The notes under the pieces were generated by a model. The model saw only the letters and a program-made list of their open reading frames with translations, made no database searches and was not told the origin of the DNA. 14,543 bases of DNA, taken from Candidatus Saccharimonadota bacterium. Lineage in GTDB: Bacteria; Patescibacteriota; Saccharimonadia; UBA4664. The position numbers and the translations under genes were made by a program. The stretch lies in NCBI GenBank assembly GCA_029288275.1, contig JARIHM010000115.1:1-14543 (forward strand). Reading direction: 5' to 3'. Within the stretch, counting starts at the first letter, position 1; the number at the start of each line of letters is the position of its first letter. Shown here piece after piece: positions 1-5,224 of this stretch.

Positions 1-39
1 GACTAGTCGTCGGCAGCGTCAGATGTGTATAAGAGACAG
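1..39 (+). other. Illumina Nextera adapter contamination (Tn5 mosaic end)
   Basis: Bases 7-39 match the 33-base Nextera read-1 transposase adapter exactly, and bases 21-39 are the 19-base Tn5 mosaic end. Bases 1-6 (GACTAG) equal, from memory, the last six bases of Nextera XT i5 index S513, which would sit directly before this adapter in a library molecule. This is therefore untrimmed library sequence at a contig edge and not a genomic transposon. Genomic sequence starts at about base 40, a few bases before the tRNA. Confidence 0.97.
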
Positions 40-45
40 CTTTGA

Positions 46-120
46 TGGGGCGTGGCCAAGCGGTAAGGCGTCTGATTCTGGCTCAGAAGATCCTAGGTTC
101 GAATCCTAGCGCCCCAGCCA
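46..120 (+). tRNA. glnT: tRNA-Gln (anticodon CUG) with encoded CCA
   Basis: A full cloverleaf is visible. The acceptor stem TGGGGCG (46-52) pairs with CGCCCCA (110-116). The D arm is GCC/GGC (55-57/67-69). The anticodon stem TCTGA/TCAGA (71-75/83-87) encloses the loop TTCTGGC with anticodon CTG at 78-80. The T arm CTAGG/CCTAG (93-97/105-109) has the loop TTCGAAT. G117 is the discriminator base and CCA (118-120) is encoded. The anticodon reads CAG, and the U-G start of the acceptor with G73 is typical of glutamine tRNAs. It decodes Gln codons in translation. It lies directly at the adapter edge, so its promoter is missing from the window. The gene symbol is generic. Confidence 0.97.
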
Positions 121-133
121 GTCATTATTACTC

Positions 134-161
134 AAAAAGAGGCTTAGTAAAGCCTCTTTTT
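134..161 (+). terminator. Rho-independent terminator of the tRNA gene
   Basis: AAAAAGAGGCT (134-144) pairs perfectly with AGCCTCTTTTT (151-161) over a short TAGTAA loop, ending in a T tract. It starts 14 bases after the tRNA CCA. The symmetrical A and T tracts mean it could also work on the minus strand. Confidence 0.9.
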
Positions 162-214
162 GCTGACCCACGAATCTCGACATCCTAGAGCTCAAACCCG
201 CTTATAATAACATC

Positions 215-223
215 TGATATGAT
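215..223 (+). promoter_or_regulatory. Extended -10 promoter of the Mrr-type gene (leaderless)
   Basis: TGATATGAT (215-223) is an extended -10 (TGn + TATGAT). Six bases follow before the ATG at 230, so transcription would start at the A of the start codon. No ribosome binding site lies in between. Another -10-like hexamer, TATAAT, is at 203-208. No convincing -35 is seen for either. Confidence 0.6.
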
Positions 224-229
224 CTAACC

Positions 230-841
230 ATGGCGACCAAAAGGCGGCGCAGAGCCCAAAAAACTAACCCTAACCTTGTTCTGCTAGTTGCAGTATCAGC
301 TATTGCGTTAGGTCTGTCGTCAGTTTTCGGCAAATCAATCAGTGAGCTCATGAATCTGGCGATCCTGTCGTTGGTATTGTGTGGTAGTCTCCTTAGCATT
401 GCTTTAATCTGGCTGATCGTCCATCAAACCAAGGTACGCAGTCAACGTCAAACCGCCGTATTTAGTGAAGACGTAGATGGGATGGCGTGGAGCGAGTTCG
501 AATTTTTTGCAATCAAACTTCTTAAGAATCAGAAGTACAAGATTGAAGCACATCCATCAGGCCCCGGTGATCAAGGAGCGGATATCATCGCTCGGAAAAA
601 TCGAGATAAATTTGCAATTCAGATAAAACACTATAGCTCAAAATTAGACAACAAACCGGTTCAAGAAGCTGTGGGCGCAATGGCCTACTATCACTGCAAC
701 AGATCAATGGTGATTACCAATAGTCACTTTACTGCCGGCGCGAAACTTCTAGCCGCGTCCAATAATTGCATCCTTGTTGATCGCGAAAAAATAGGAGAGT
801 GGATACTCGAGTCATCACCAAGCGACAGCGCTACAGCGTAA
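230..841 (+). CDS. Membrane-anchored Mrr-type restriction endonuclease domain protein
   Basis: The 203-residue protein has a basic N-terminus (residues 1-12), two hydrophobic helices (about 15-35 and 42-65) and a cytoplasmic Mrr-type nuclease domain (about 85-190). The PD-(D/E)XK signature is visible: Glu89/Glu91 in an acidic helix, Asp118 in GDQGAD and Gln131-x-Lys133 in the AIQIKHY strand. In the family, Mrr domains cleave DNA, often methylated foreign DNA, and membrane-tethered versions with two N-terminal helices are common across bacteria, but their exact role is unsettled. No methyltransferase or other restriction subunit is nearby, so it stands alone. The start at 230 is preferred because a -10 box lies 6 bases upstream and the hydrophobic segments follow directly. 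The nuclease fold is a confident call; the biological target is unknown. Confidence 0.85.
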   Translation: MATKRRRRAQKTNPNLVLLVAVSAIALGLSSVFGKSISELMNLAILSLVLCGSLLSIALIWLIVHQTKVRSQRQTAVFSEDVDGMAWSEFEFFAIKLLKNQKYKIEAHPSGPGDQGADIIARKNRDKFAIQIKHYSSKLDNKPVQEAVGAMAYYHCNRSMVITNSHFTAGAKLLAASNNCILVDREKIGEWILESSPSDSATA

Positions 842-905
842 TTAAGTTATGCGAGTACACCCCCTAGGCAAATGCACGTTTTGGTCAGTTCCAAAAATGA
901 CAAAT

Positions 906-964
906 GCCCCACGCTTCACGCAGGCAAATGCCATCTCCTTAGTGGAGATCGTGAAACATGGGGC
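906..964. other. Structured three-way-junction element between convergent genes
   Basis: The segment folds into three nested parts. The outer stem is GCCCCA/TGGGGC (906-911/959-964), then a 3x3 internal loop, then TTCACG/CGTGAA (915-920/950-955). Inside are two hairpins: GGC-AAAT-GCC (923-932) and ATCTCC-TTAGT-GGAGAT (933-949), with almost no unpaired linker. It lies after the stop of the plus-strand nuclease gene and immediately after the stop of the minus-strand gene at 967. It may be a two-sided terminator (TTTTT occurs about 20 bases beyond it on the minus strand), a small RNA or a mobile-repeat relic. No protein start is supported inside it. Confidence 0.45.
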
Positions 965-966
965 GC

Positions 967-2007
967 TCAGAGGCACTGAAGCTCTCGGTTAAGGGCTTCG
1001 TCGACCATCTGCAGGAGCTCACGCTGGAAAGTAACGAAGTCGAAGGTGCTAGCGCCCTGCTCCTCGGAGCGGGCGTATTCAGCCTCCCGCCTGGCCCTCC
1101 AGCGACCACCCACCCATCTCATGAGGCCCAAAATCAGCGAGCTGCCAGAACGCTCCTCCTCGGAGTAGGTAGCGGCGTCGGCAAGCAGCCGCTCGAGCAC
1201 GGACTTGTTTTCTTGCAACCAATCCAGGGTGAGATGAACCTCTGCAAGTGTTACGCCTTCGGTTAGTAGCTTGAGCCTGCCGTAGACGTGGGCATATTTA
1301 ACGCGAACCGCAGGGGATATAGGCTGGTCCTTAAAGTCGAGCAGCTCGCACGCATCGAGCCTCAATTTAGCCTCTTCCACCAACTGTGAGTAACGCAAAT
1401 ACCGGAGCCGGTTCGCGCTAACCCCGATATCTTCCGGCAGAAGACAAAACTCACTCAAGTACTCGGCCAGCTTATGCACGAGCTTATAGTCGCACTGCTC
1501 GTCCACGCGGTAGAGAGCCATATCGGCCATCCTCAGCTGACGCAAACTCTCCCTGAGAGAGCTTCTATCGATCGGCGCCGAGTACCGTTTCGCGCACGAA
1601 GCAATATCGGTCGTTCGCTGCCGCAGCAGCCAAGCGCGATCGGCAGCCGCGGCTGAATCCGGAAGTGGCGGCCAGTCGGGCAGCTCGCGGTGGACAATCA
1701 ACAGAAACGCTACCTTGTCCAAGAACAAGGTGACGCTCTGGTCAATCGTGCCCGCCGCTGGGCGAACACCGGCCGACCACAAGAACGCCACCAGGCGCAG
1801 GAACCAGCGATTCTCAGCGGTCTGGCGGTTCTGGTAGGCCAGAGCCGTCGCTCCCCACAGCCAACCCGGGTCTTTGACCTGACCGTAGATATAGCGAAGC
1901 TCGTGAGCGGGAGTAGAAGCAGAAACGATGAGGTGGGTCGCCCGGTTCAGGTAGTATACCGTGGCTCGCTGTTTACGGGTCATCTCGGGCGTAATGTGAA
2001 GATCCAT
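967..2007 (-). CDS. Hypothetical protein, 346 residues, mostly helical
   Basis: I do not recognise this family. The protein is soluble-looking, rich in Leu, Arg, Glu and Ala, and predicted by eye to be nearly all alpha-helical, with no signal peptide and no clear catalytic motif. The start at 2007 is supported by a strong Shine-Dalgarno sequence (GAGGAGAG ending 4 bases before the ATG) and by a TATGAT hexamer at 2035-2040 on the same strand, which would give a leader of about 20 bases. The reading frame is open over 1 kb with GC-rich third positions, and the opposing plus-strand ORFs in this stretch look like shadows. A Trp/Arg-rich patch near residues 297-310 (MRWVGGRWRARREAEYAR) could bind nucleic acid or membrane, but this is speculation. 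It ends tail to tail with the nuclease gene. Confidence 0.8.
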   Translation of the reverse strand: MDLHITPEMTRKQRATVYYLNRATHLIVSASTPAHELRYIYGQVKDPGWLWGATALAYQNRQTAENRWFLRLVAFLWSAGVRPAAGTIDQSVTLFLDKVAFLLIVHRELPDWPPLPDSAAAADRAWLLRQRTTDIASCAKRYSAPIDRSSLRESLRQLRMADMALYRVDEQCDYKLVHKLAEYLSEFCLLPEDIGVSANRLRYLRYSQLVEEAKLRLDACELLDFKDQPISPAVRVKYAHVYGRLKLLTEGVTLAEVHLTLDWLQENKSVLERLLADAATYSEEERSGSSLILGLMRWVGGRWRARREAEYARSEEQGASTFDFVTFQRELLQMVDEALNRELQCL

Positions 2008-2034
2008 GTAACTCTCCTCGGTCGGCGAGTACGT

Positions 2035-2068
2035 ATCATAAGCTACACAGGTATAACTGACGCGTCAA
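2035..2068 (-). promoter_or_regulatory. Promoter region of the 346-residue gene with a palindrome
   Basis: On the minus strand TATGAT (2040-2035) is a -10 candidate about 28 bases before the ATG at 2007. TTGACG (2068-2063) resembles a -35, but its spacing to TATGAT is too long (22), so a different -10 may be used. The -35-like box is embedded in the perfect 10-base palindrome TGACGCGTCA (2058-2067), a possible operator. Confidence 0.35.
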
Positions 2069-2101
2069 GAACCCGCAACGACTCGTTAGCGACTCTTAAA
2101 A

Positions 2102-2236
2102 GTGGTGCGTGCATATGGACATGAAGCGGACTTCACCCGTGAGCTGATGCTGCATCTTTGTAAAATCATAGAACGAGCATACCTCCAAGATCTCCAGGGC
2201 CTTCAGCATGGCAAAGGTTATAATCAGTCAACCTAG
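2102..2236 (+). CDS. Possible small protein (44 residues), weak
   Basis: A plus-strand frame from GTG 2102 (or GTG 2105) to TAG 2234-2236 encodes a protein-like peptide containing the amphipathic run HLCKIIERAYLQDLQ. It ends 5 bases before the next small ORF at 2242, which suggests either a two-gene unit or the remains of a longer gene. There is no clear ribosome binding site, and a stop lies just upstream in frame (TAG at about 2087-2089). It is reported because the translation looks less random than its neighbours; it could be a decayed gene fragment. Confidence 0.25.
   Translation: MVRAYGHEADFTRELMLHLCKIIERAYLQDLQGLQHGKGYNQST
2219..2224 (+). promoter_or_regulatory. TATAAT -10 box before the 69-residue ORF
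   Basis: A perfect TATAAT lies 17 bases before the GTG at 2242, giving a predicted leader of about 11 bases. No good -35 is visible. It overlaps the 3' end of the small ORF ending at 2236. Confidence 0.4.
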
Positions 2237-2241
2237 AGAGT

Positions 2242-2451
2242 GTGGGCATCATCAAGCCTATCCGGCCTGAAGATATCGAAAAGATTGTTTACGAGGCAAT
2301 CAAGACCGCTGAGTACTCAAACCCGACAATTAAGGACGGGCTCACTCCGCCGCCTCCTCGTGAACCAAAAAATTGGCAGGCCGGGCCTAACAGAAGAGGG
2401 ATCGAGCCTACAGCGAATCTTGAGACACTACTACTGAGCTCCTGTTGGTAA
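2242..2451 (+). CDS. Possible small hypothetical protein (69 residues)
   Basis: The frame begins with GTG at 2242 and gives MGIIKPIRPEDIEKIVYEAI, a credible amphipathic helix, followed by a proline run (residues 34-37, PPPP) and a hydrophilic tail. A TATAAT box at 2219-2224 lies just upstream. The ribosome binding site (AGAGAG) is poor and very close. I know no family for it. The N-terminal half looks coding; the C-terminal half is less convincing. Confidence 0.4.
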   Translation: MGIIKPIRPEDIEKIVYEAIKTAEYSNPTIKDGLTPPPPREPKNWQAGPNRRGIEPTANLETLLLSSCW

Positions 2452-2459
2452 AAACGTTT

Positions 2460-2517
2460 GGTTCGACGAGCGCTGCCCCGTAGAAATATTCTTGAAAATG
2501 CGAACGATAGTCGAACC
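2460..2517. repeat. Inverted repeat GGTTCGAC / GTCGAACC
   Basis: GGTTCGAC (2460-2467) and GTCGAACC (2510-2517) are perfect 8-base inverted repeats 42 bases apart, lying between the 69-residue ORF and the promoter of the SRPBCC gene. No T tract follows directly. It could be a long-loop terminator, a structured RNA or a protein-binding site. Confidence 0.35.
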
Positions 2518-2539
2518 CCCCTCAATTATTCATTAAGCC

Positions 2540-2548
2540 TGATATGAT
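2540..2548 (+). promoter_or_regulatory. Extended -10 promoter of the SRPBCC gene
   Basis: TGATATGAT (2540-2548) is the same extended -10 as at 215-223. Here it stands 62 bases before the ATG at 2611, leaving a leader of about 55 bases that carries a Shine-Dalgarno sequence. Confidence 0.5.
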
Positions 2549-2610
2549 AGTACAGATGATAGTCGGTTGAGCATCGACCAAGCCACGACATTAGGTAATG
2601 AGGGGAAATT

Positions 2611-3048
2611 ATGGCGCAAGCATATTACAGCACAATATTCGCCAATAGCGTTGAGGAAGTATGGGATATCATTAAAGATTTCAACGATGACCGTTGGTCC
2701 GGTGATGTCACTGCAAGCAAGAGCGAGAATGGCCAGTCCGGATCGACAGTCGGTACGATACGGACCCATACATTTGGCGACAAAACGGCTAGATCAGACC
2801 TAAAGGCTTACTCGATCCTAGATCATTCGCTAACGTATGGTTTTGTTGGCAAACCACCCTTGCCGATCGAGGATTACATCTCGACTCTTCGCGTTACACC
2901 TGTCACCGAAGACGATAGAGCATTCGTGGAATGGTCGGCCACCTTCAACTGTGCAGAGGCACAGCGTACAGAGATAACAACCCAGTTGATCAGTTCCTAC
3001 CGCAGATGGCTCGGCTCTTTACGGCAAAAGCTTAACGCCGCAAGCTGA
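2611..3048 (+). CDS. SRPBCC-family protein (polyketide cyclase/dehydrase-like)
   Basis: The 145-residue protein matches the small START/Bet v 1-like (SRPBCC) pattern: an opening strand followed by the helix SVEEVWDIIKDF (about residues 13-24), a central region of alternating strands ending in RAFVEWSATF (about 108-117), and a long C-terminal helix (about 122-142) that would cover the ligand cavity. In the family this fold binds hydrophobic ligands; most small bacterial members are uncharacterised. The start is supported by GAGGGG about 8 bases upstream. It heads a plus-strand group with an epimerase-like and a DUF1801-like protein, but the 120-base gap and separate TATAAT box before the next gene suggest separate transcription. 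The family call is good; the substrate is unknown. Confidence 0.8.
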   Translation: MAQAYYSTIFANSVEEVWDIIKDFNDDRWSGDVTASKSENGQSGSTVGTIRTHTFGDKTARSDLKAYSILDHSLTYGFVGKPPLPIEDYISTLRVTPVTEDDRAFVEWSATFNCAEAQRTEITTQLISSYRRWLGSLRQKLNAAS

Positions 3049-3136
3049 TTTAATTATGAAAAATGCCTACCTGCGAAGAAGAGGCCCCCGAACACTTTAT
3101 GAGCATGGAGGAATGTTTCGAGAGCCTCAGCTCGGC

Positions 3137-3142
3137 TATAAT
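3137..3142 (+). promoter_or_regulatory. TATAAT -10 box of the epimerase-like gene
   Basis: A perfect TATAAT lies 26 bases before the ATG at 3169, giving a leader of about 20 bases that contains AAAAGGA as ribosome binding site. Confidence 0.6.
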
Positions 3143-3168
3143 GTGATCGCAATAAAAGGACGATAATT

Positions 3169-3750
3169 ATGCGTATATTCGTAGCTGGCGCCACGGGTGT
3201 TCTGGGTCAACAGATTGTACCACTGTTGGTTGCGGCCGGCCACACCGTTGCAGGCATGACCCGTTCGCAGGCCAAGGTAGAATCCTTACGAAAGCTGGGT
3301 GCGGAACCGGCAGTCTGTGATGTTTTTGATGCTGATGCTCTGCAGCAAGCCATTATCACTTTTAAGCCAGACGTCATCTTGAATGAGCTGACTGACCTGC
3401 CAGACCGCCTTGATGACCTGGCGGAGCATGCCAAGCTTAATGCCAAAATGCGCCGCGATGGTACGCGCAATCTGCTGGCAGCAGCAGATGCGGCTCAGAC
3501 TCCCAAAGTGATAGCGCAAAGCGTTGCCTGGGATATGAAGGGCGAGGGTGCTAAGGCGGTAGCTTTTCTGGAGCATGAGGTGCTATCGCGCGACGGCGTC
3601 ATTGTACGATATGGTCAATTGTACGGTCCAGGCACCTTCTATGAACGCGATAAGCCGCTGGAGCCACGTATTTTCCTGGCCGACGCCGCGCAGCGGACTG
3701 TCGAGCTGCTTGATGCGCCATGCAGTATCGTACATCTCATTGAAAGGTAA
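3169..3750 (+). CDS. Short NAD-dependent epimerase/dehydratase-family protein
   Basis: The N-terminus MRIFVAGATGVLGQQ carries the Rossmann GxxGxxG dinucleotide motif (Gly7, Gly10, Gly13). The later blocks AQSVAW (about 115) and VRYGQLYGPGTFYER (about 145-160) are typical of extended SDR / NAD(P)H-binding oxidoreductases. The usual family length is near 300 residues; this one has 193, ending soon after the RIFLADAAQRTVELL helix, so the C-terminal substrate-binding part is reduced. The usual Tyr-x3-Lys pair is not obvious, so catalysis is uncertain and an NAD-binding or regulatory role is possible. AAAAGGA provides the ribosome binding site. The DUF1801-like gene begins 3 bases after the stop, so the two are almost certainly cotranscribed. 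Confidence 0.8.
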   Translation: MRIFVAGATGVLGQQIVPLLVAAGHTVAGMTRSQAKVESLRKLGAEPAVCDVFDADALQQAIITFKPDVILNELTDLPDRLDDLAEHAKLNAKMRRDGTRNLLAAADAAQTPKVIAQSVAWDMKGEGAKAVAFLEHEVLSRDGVIVRYGQLYGPGTFYERDKPLEPRIFLADAAQRTVELLDAPCSIVHLIER

Positions 3751-3753
3751 GCT

Positions 3754-4233
3754 ATGTATAAAATGAATGCCACTACCCGGGAAGATTATCTGAAAGAGGC
3801 CAGCGATTCCGGCCGTAGCCTTGATGCTATTGATGCTTTTATCCAAGGTGCCGCGCCATCGTTACGCCCCTGGTTTTACAATGTGGGGCCAAAAGAGCCG
3901 GGCATGACATTTAAGATGGTGGCCTATGGGGCCTTTACCTACGTCCCTACGAAGGACCGCCAGGCAATTGTTGAATGGCCCGTGATTGGCCTAGCGCTAC
4001 AAAAGAATTACATCAGTCTGTATGTTTCGGTCACAAAAGACCACAAGCCGCTGGTGGATTTTTACGCGGACAGGCTTAACTATACCCGGAGGGGCAATAA
4101 CAATTTTAGCTTTGAATCATTCGAGCAGCTCAACAAGCCGGCTTTTGAAGAGTTCGTTAAAGAGACGGCGCGGATCTTTAGTGAAGATCCGCGCAATCCC
4201 GTGCGTTTTAAGGAGGGAACAACGGCGGGATAA
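3754..4233 (+). CDS. DUF1801-like (YdhG/CyaY-fold) protein
   Basis: The 159-residue protein starts at ATG 3754, just downstream of AAAGG at the end of the preceding gene and 3 bases after its stop. Features fitting DUF1801 are the helical N-terminus, the stretch PWFYNVGPKEPGMTFKMVAYG (about 36-56, a family-typical W/P/G region), the strand ISLYVSVTKD (about 88-97) and the NNFSFESFEQLNKPAFEEFV block (about 116-135), where the family usually has a cysteine-bearing loop, missing here. The fold is frataxin-like in known structures, but no function is firmly established. The 3' end of the gene contains a perfect 11-base hairpin. Family assignment is moderately sure. Confidence 0.7.
   Translation: MYKMNATTREDYLKEASDSGRSLDAIDAFIQGAAPSLRPWFYNVGPKEPGMTFKMVAYGAFTYVPTKDRQAIVEWPVIGLALQKNYISLYVSVTKDHKPLVDFYADRLNYTRRGNNNFSFESFEQLNKPAFEEFVKETARIFSEDPRNPVRFKEGTTAG
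4168..4194. repeat. Perfect 11-bp hairpin inside the 3' end of the DUF1801-like gene
   Basis: GCGCGGATCTT (4168-4178) pairs without mismatch with AAGATCCGCGC (4184-4194) around a TAGTG loop. It lies about 40 bases before the stop codon. No T tract follows on either strand within the next few bases, so it is not a classical terminator. It may protect the 3' end of the mRNA. Confidence 0.7.
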
Positions 4234-4271
4234 TCGAGCGCCGTGTGCCCGTGCCGGATGAACCGTGCTTA

Positions 4272-4673
4272 TTAAAGCGCGTCTACCACCACTTGGAATC
4301 GGCGTGGATCAAAGTAATCGTGGTATTCAATAATGAGCCCGTCGCGAAAAACGAAGACGGCGATGTTGTCGTTTGTATACGGCGTGCCGTTCTTGAGTAG
4401 CGCATCATTTTTGTACTCAACGCAGACTGCCTGAGTGTCCGTGTCATCGTATATGGCGGTAATATTGGAGTCAAAGCGTTCGAAATTATCAAATAAGCCG
4501 TTAAAGGCCGTGCGAATTGCCGCTTTGCCATCAATAACCGAGGCAAATCCCTCTGCCGGATAGGGAACTGTAATTTTGCCTTCCTCATGCCATAAGTCCA
4601 GCCATTCTGGGATATTCTTTTCGCTCAAAAGTTTATAAAATTTCTGAACTGACAGGGTGTTTGGTTTAGACAT
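4272..4673 (-). CDS. SnoaL-like / NTF2-like polyketide cyclase family protein
   Basis: Starting at MSKPNTLSVQKFYKLLSEKN, the 133-residue protein shows the NTF2-like cone-fold pattern: N-terminal helices, WLDLWHEEGKITVPYP (about 19-34), GKAAIRTAFNGLF (a helix in the middle), then the strands QAVCVEY, IAVFVFRDGLIIEYHDYFDPRRF (about 103-125). This last block is the hallmark of SnoaL-like ketosteroid-isomerase relatives. These are small-molecule isomerases, cyclases or hydrolases; the substrate cannot be read here. The start at 4673 is chosen over an in-frame ATG at 4718 because AGGA lies 8 bases upstream and a TATGAT box (4705-4710) lies within the longer version. It converges on the DUF1801-like gene 38 bases away. 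Confidence 0.8.
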   Translation of the reverse strand: MSKPNTLSVQKFYKLLSEKNIPEWLDLWHEEGKITVPYPAEGFASVIDGKAAIRTAFNGLFDNFERFDSNITAIYDDTDTQAVCVEYKNDALLKNGTPYTNDNIAVFVFRDGLIIEYHDYFDPRRFQVVVDAL

Positions 4674-4704
4674 AATAGAAATCCTGTTAAGCAGCAAATA
4701 TTTT

Positions 4705-4710
4705 ATCATA
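4705..4710 (-). promoter_or_regulatory. TATGAT -10 box of the SnoaL-like gene
   Basis: On the minus strand TATGAT (4710-4705) is 31 bases before the ATG at 4673, which predicts a leader of about 25 bases containing AACAGGA. Confidence 0.45.
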
Positions 4711-4774
4711 GAGGCCATGATGCTTAGGCCAAAAATAGCAGTTAATATTGTATATTGTTGATAATATGGTAAAG

Positions 4775-4780
4775 TATAAT
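4775..4780 (+). promoter_or_regulatory. TATAAT -10 box of the 116-residue gene
   Basis: TATAAT at 4775-4780 sits in an AT-rich divergent intergenic region (4674-4813). It predicts a leader of about 27 bases ending in AAGGGGCCAGG before the ATG at 4814. No clear -35 at standard spacing. Confidence 0.55.
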
Positions 4781-4813
4781 TTGTTTGTATCCCATCTAGA
4801 TTAAGGGGCCAGG

Positions 4814-5164
4814 ATGCAATCCAGATTTAACGTAGCAGACGTCAGCAAGATCAAGGTCCGGGGCCAGTACGAGACCGGAACGACCACAGGATCGCAGGTA
4901 ATCATCAGGACGCCGGACGGTTGGAAGACGCGGCGTCCAATGTTCACTCGGACGGTGATCGTCGAGCCGACGGATTCCGTCCCACCACGCCGCCGAGGCG
5001 GCAACATCACTCAGGTTGCAAACGTCAGCGGCAAGGGTAAGGTTATGCAGGCGGGTGGCGACATCATCAGTGGCCGACCGGTCGGACTCCAGAACTCAGC
5101 TGCGGGCGTGGTCACCATTCTGTTGCCGAGTGGCTGCACGCCGGAGATCACTCAGATCTCGTGA
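4814..5164 (+). CDS. Hypothetical small beta-rich protein (116 residues)
   Basis: No family is recognised. The protein is hydrophilic and rich in Gly, Thr, Val and Arg, looks beta-rich, and lacks a signal peptide or membrane segment. Its middle has a basic run (PPRRRGGN, residues 57-64) followed by NITQVANVSGKGKVMQAGGD (64-83). This alternating Val/Gly/Gln pattern resembles short amyloid-type or RHIM-like motifs and repeats found at the ends of some bacterial signalling proteins; that likeness is by eye only. AAGGGG gives the ribosome binding site, a TATAAT box lies upstream, and a strong terminator follows the stop by 8 bases, so it is a complete single-gene unit. Confidence 0.65.
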   Translation: MQSRFNVADVSKIKVRGQYETGTTTGSQVIIRTPDGWKTRRPMFTRTVIVEPTDSVPPRRRGGNITQVANVSGKGKVMQAGGDIISGRPVGLQNSAAGVVTILLPSGCTPEITQIS

Positions 5165-5171
5165 CAACTAC

Positions 5172-5213
5172 GGCTCCAGCTCCGATTCTTTCGGGGCTGG
5201 AGCCTTCTCTTGT
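5172..5213 (+). terminator. Rho-independent terminator, possibly two-sided
   Basis: GGCTCCAGC plus TCCGA (5172-5185) pairs with TCGGG plus GCTGGAGCC (5191-5204), giving about 14 base pairs with one G-T pair and a 5-base loop. TTCTCTTGT follows. It ends the 116-residue gene. The minus-strand van operon also ends just beyond it (stop at 5225), so the hairpin may stop transcription from both sides. Confidence 0.85.
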
Positions 5214-5224
5214 ATCGGCGCTCG

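Noticed and set aside
1..39. A Tn5-type mobile element end next to the tRNA
   Set aside because: The whole 33-base synthetic adapter is present, not only the mosaic end, and it sits at the sequence edge; no transposase follows.
1690..2124. 144-residue plus-strand ORF opposite the 346-residue gene
   Set aside because: No ribosome binding site, low-complexity Arg/Gln composition typical of a shadow, and the minus-strand gene has a strong start signal.
2460..2517. A tRNA or tRNA fragment (GGTTCGA-like arm)
   Set aside because: The two arms are 42 bases apart and no cloverleaf or anticodon arm can be drawn around them.
3056..3166. 36-residue plus-strand ORF between the SRPBCC and epimerase-like genes
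   Set aside because: It has no ribosome binding site, and the TATAAT box and ribosome binding site of the next gene lie inside it; it is short enough to be open by chance.
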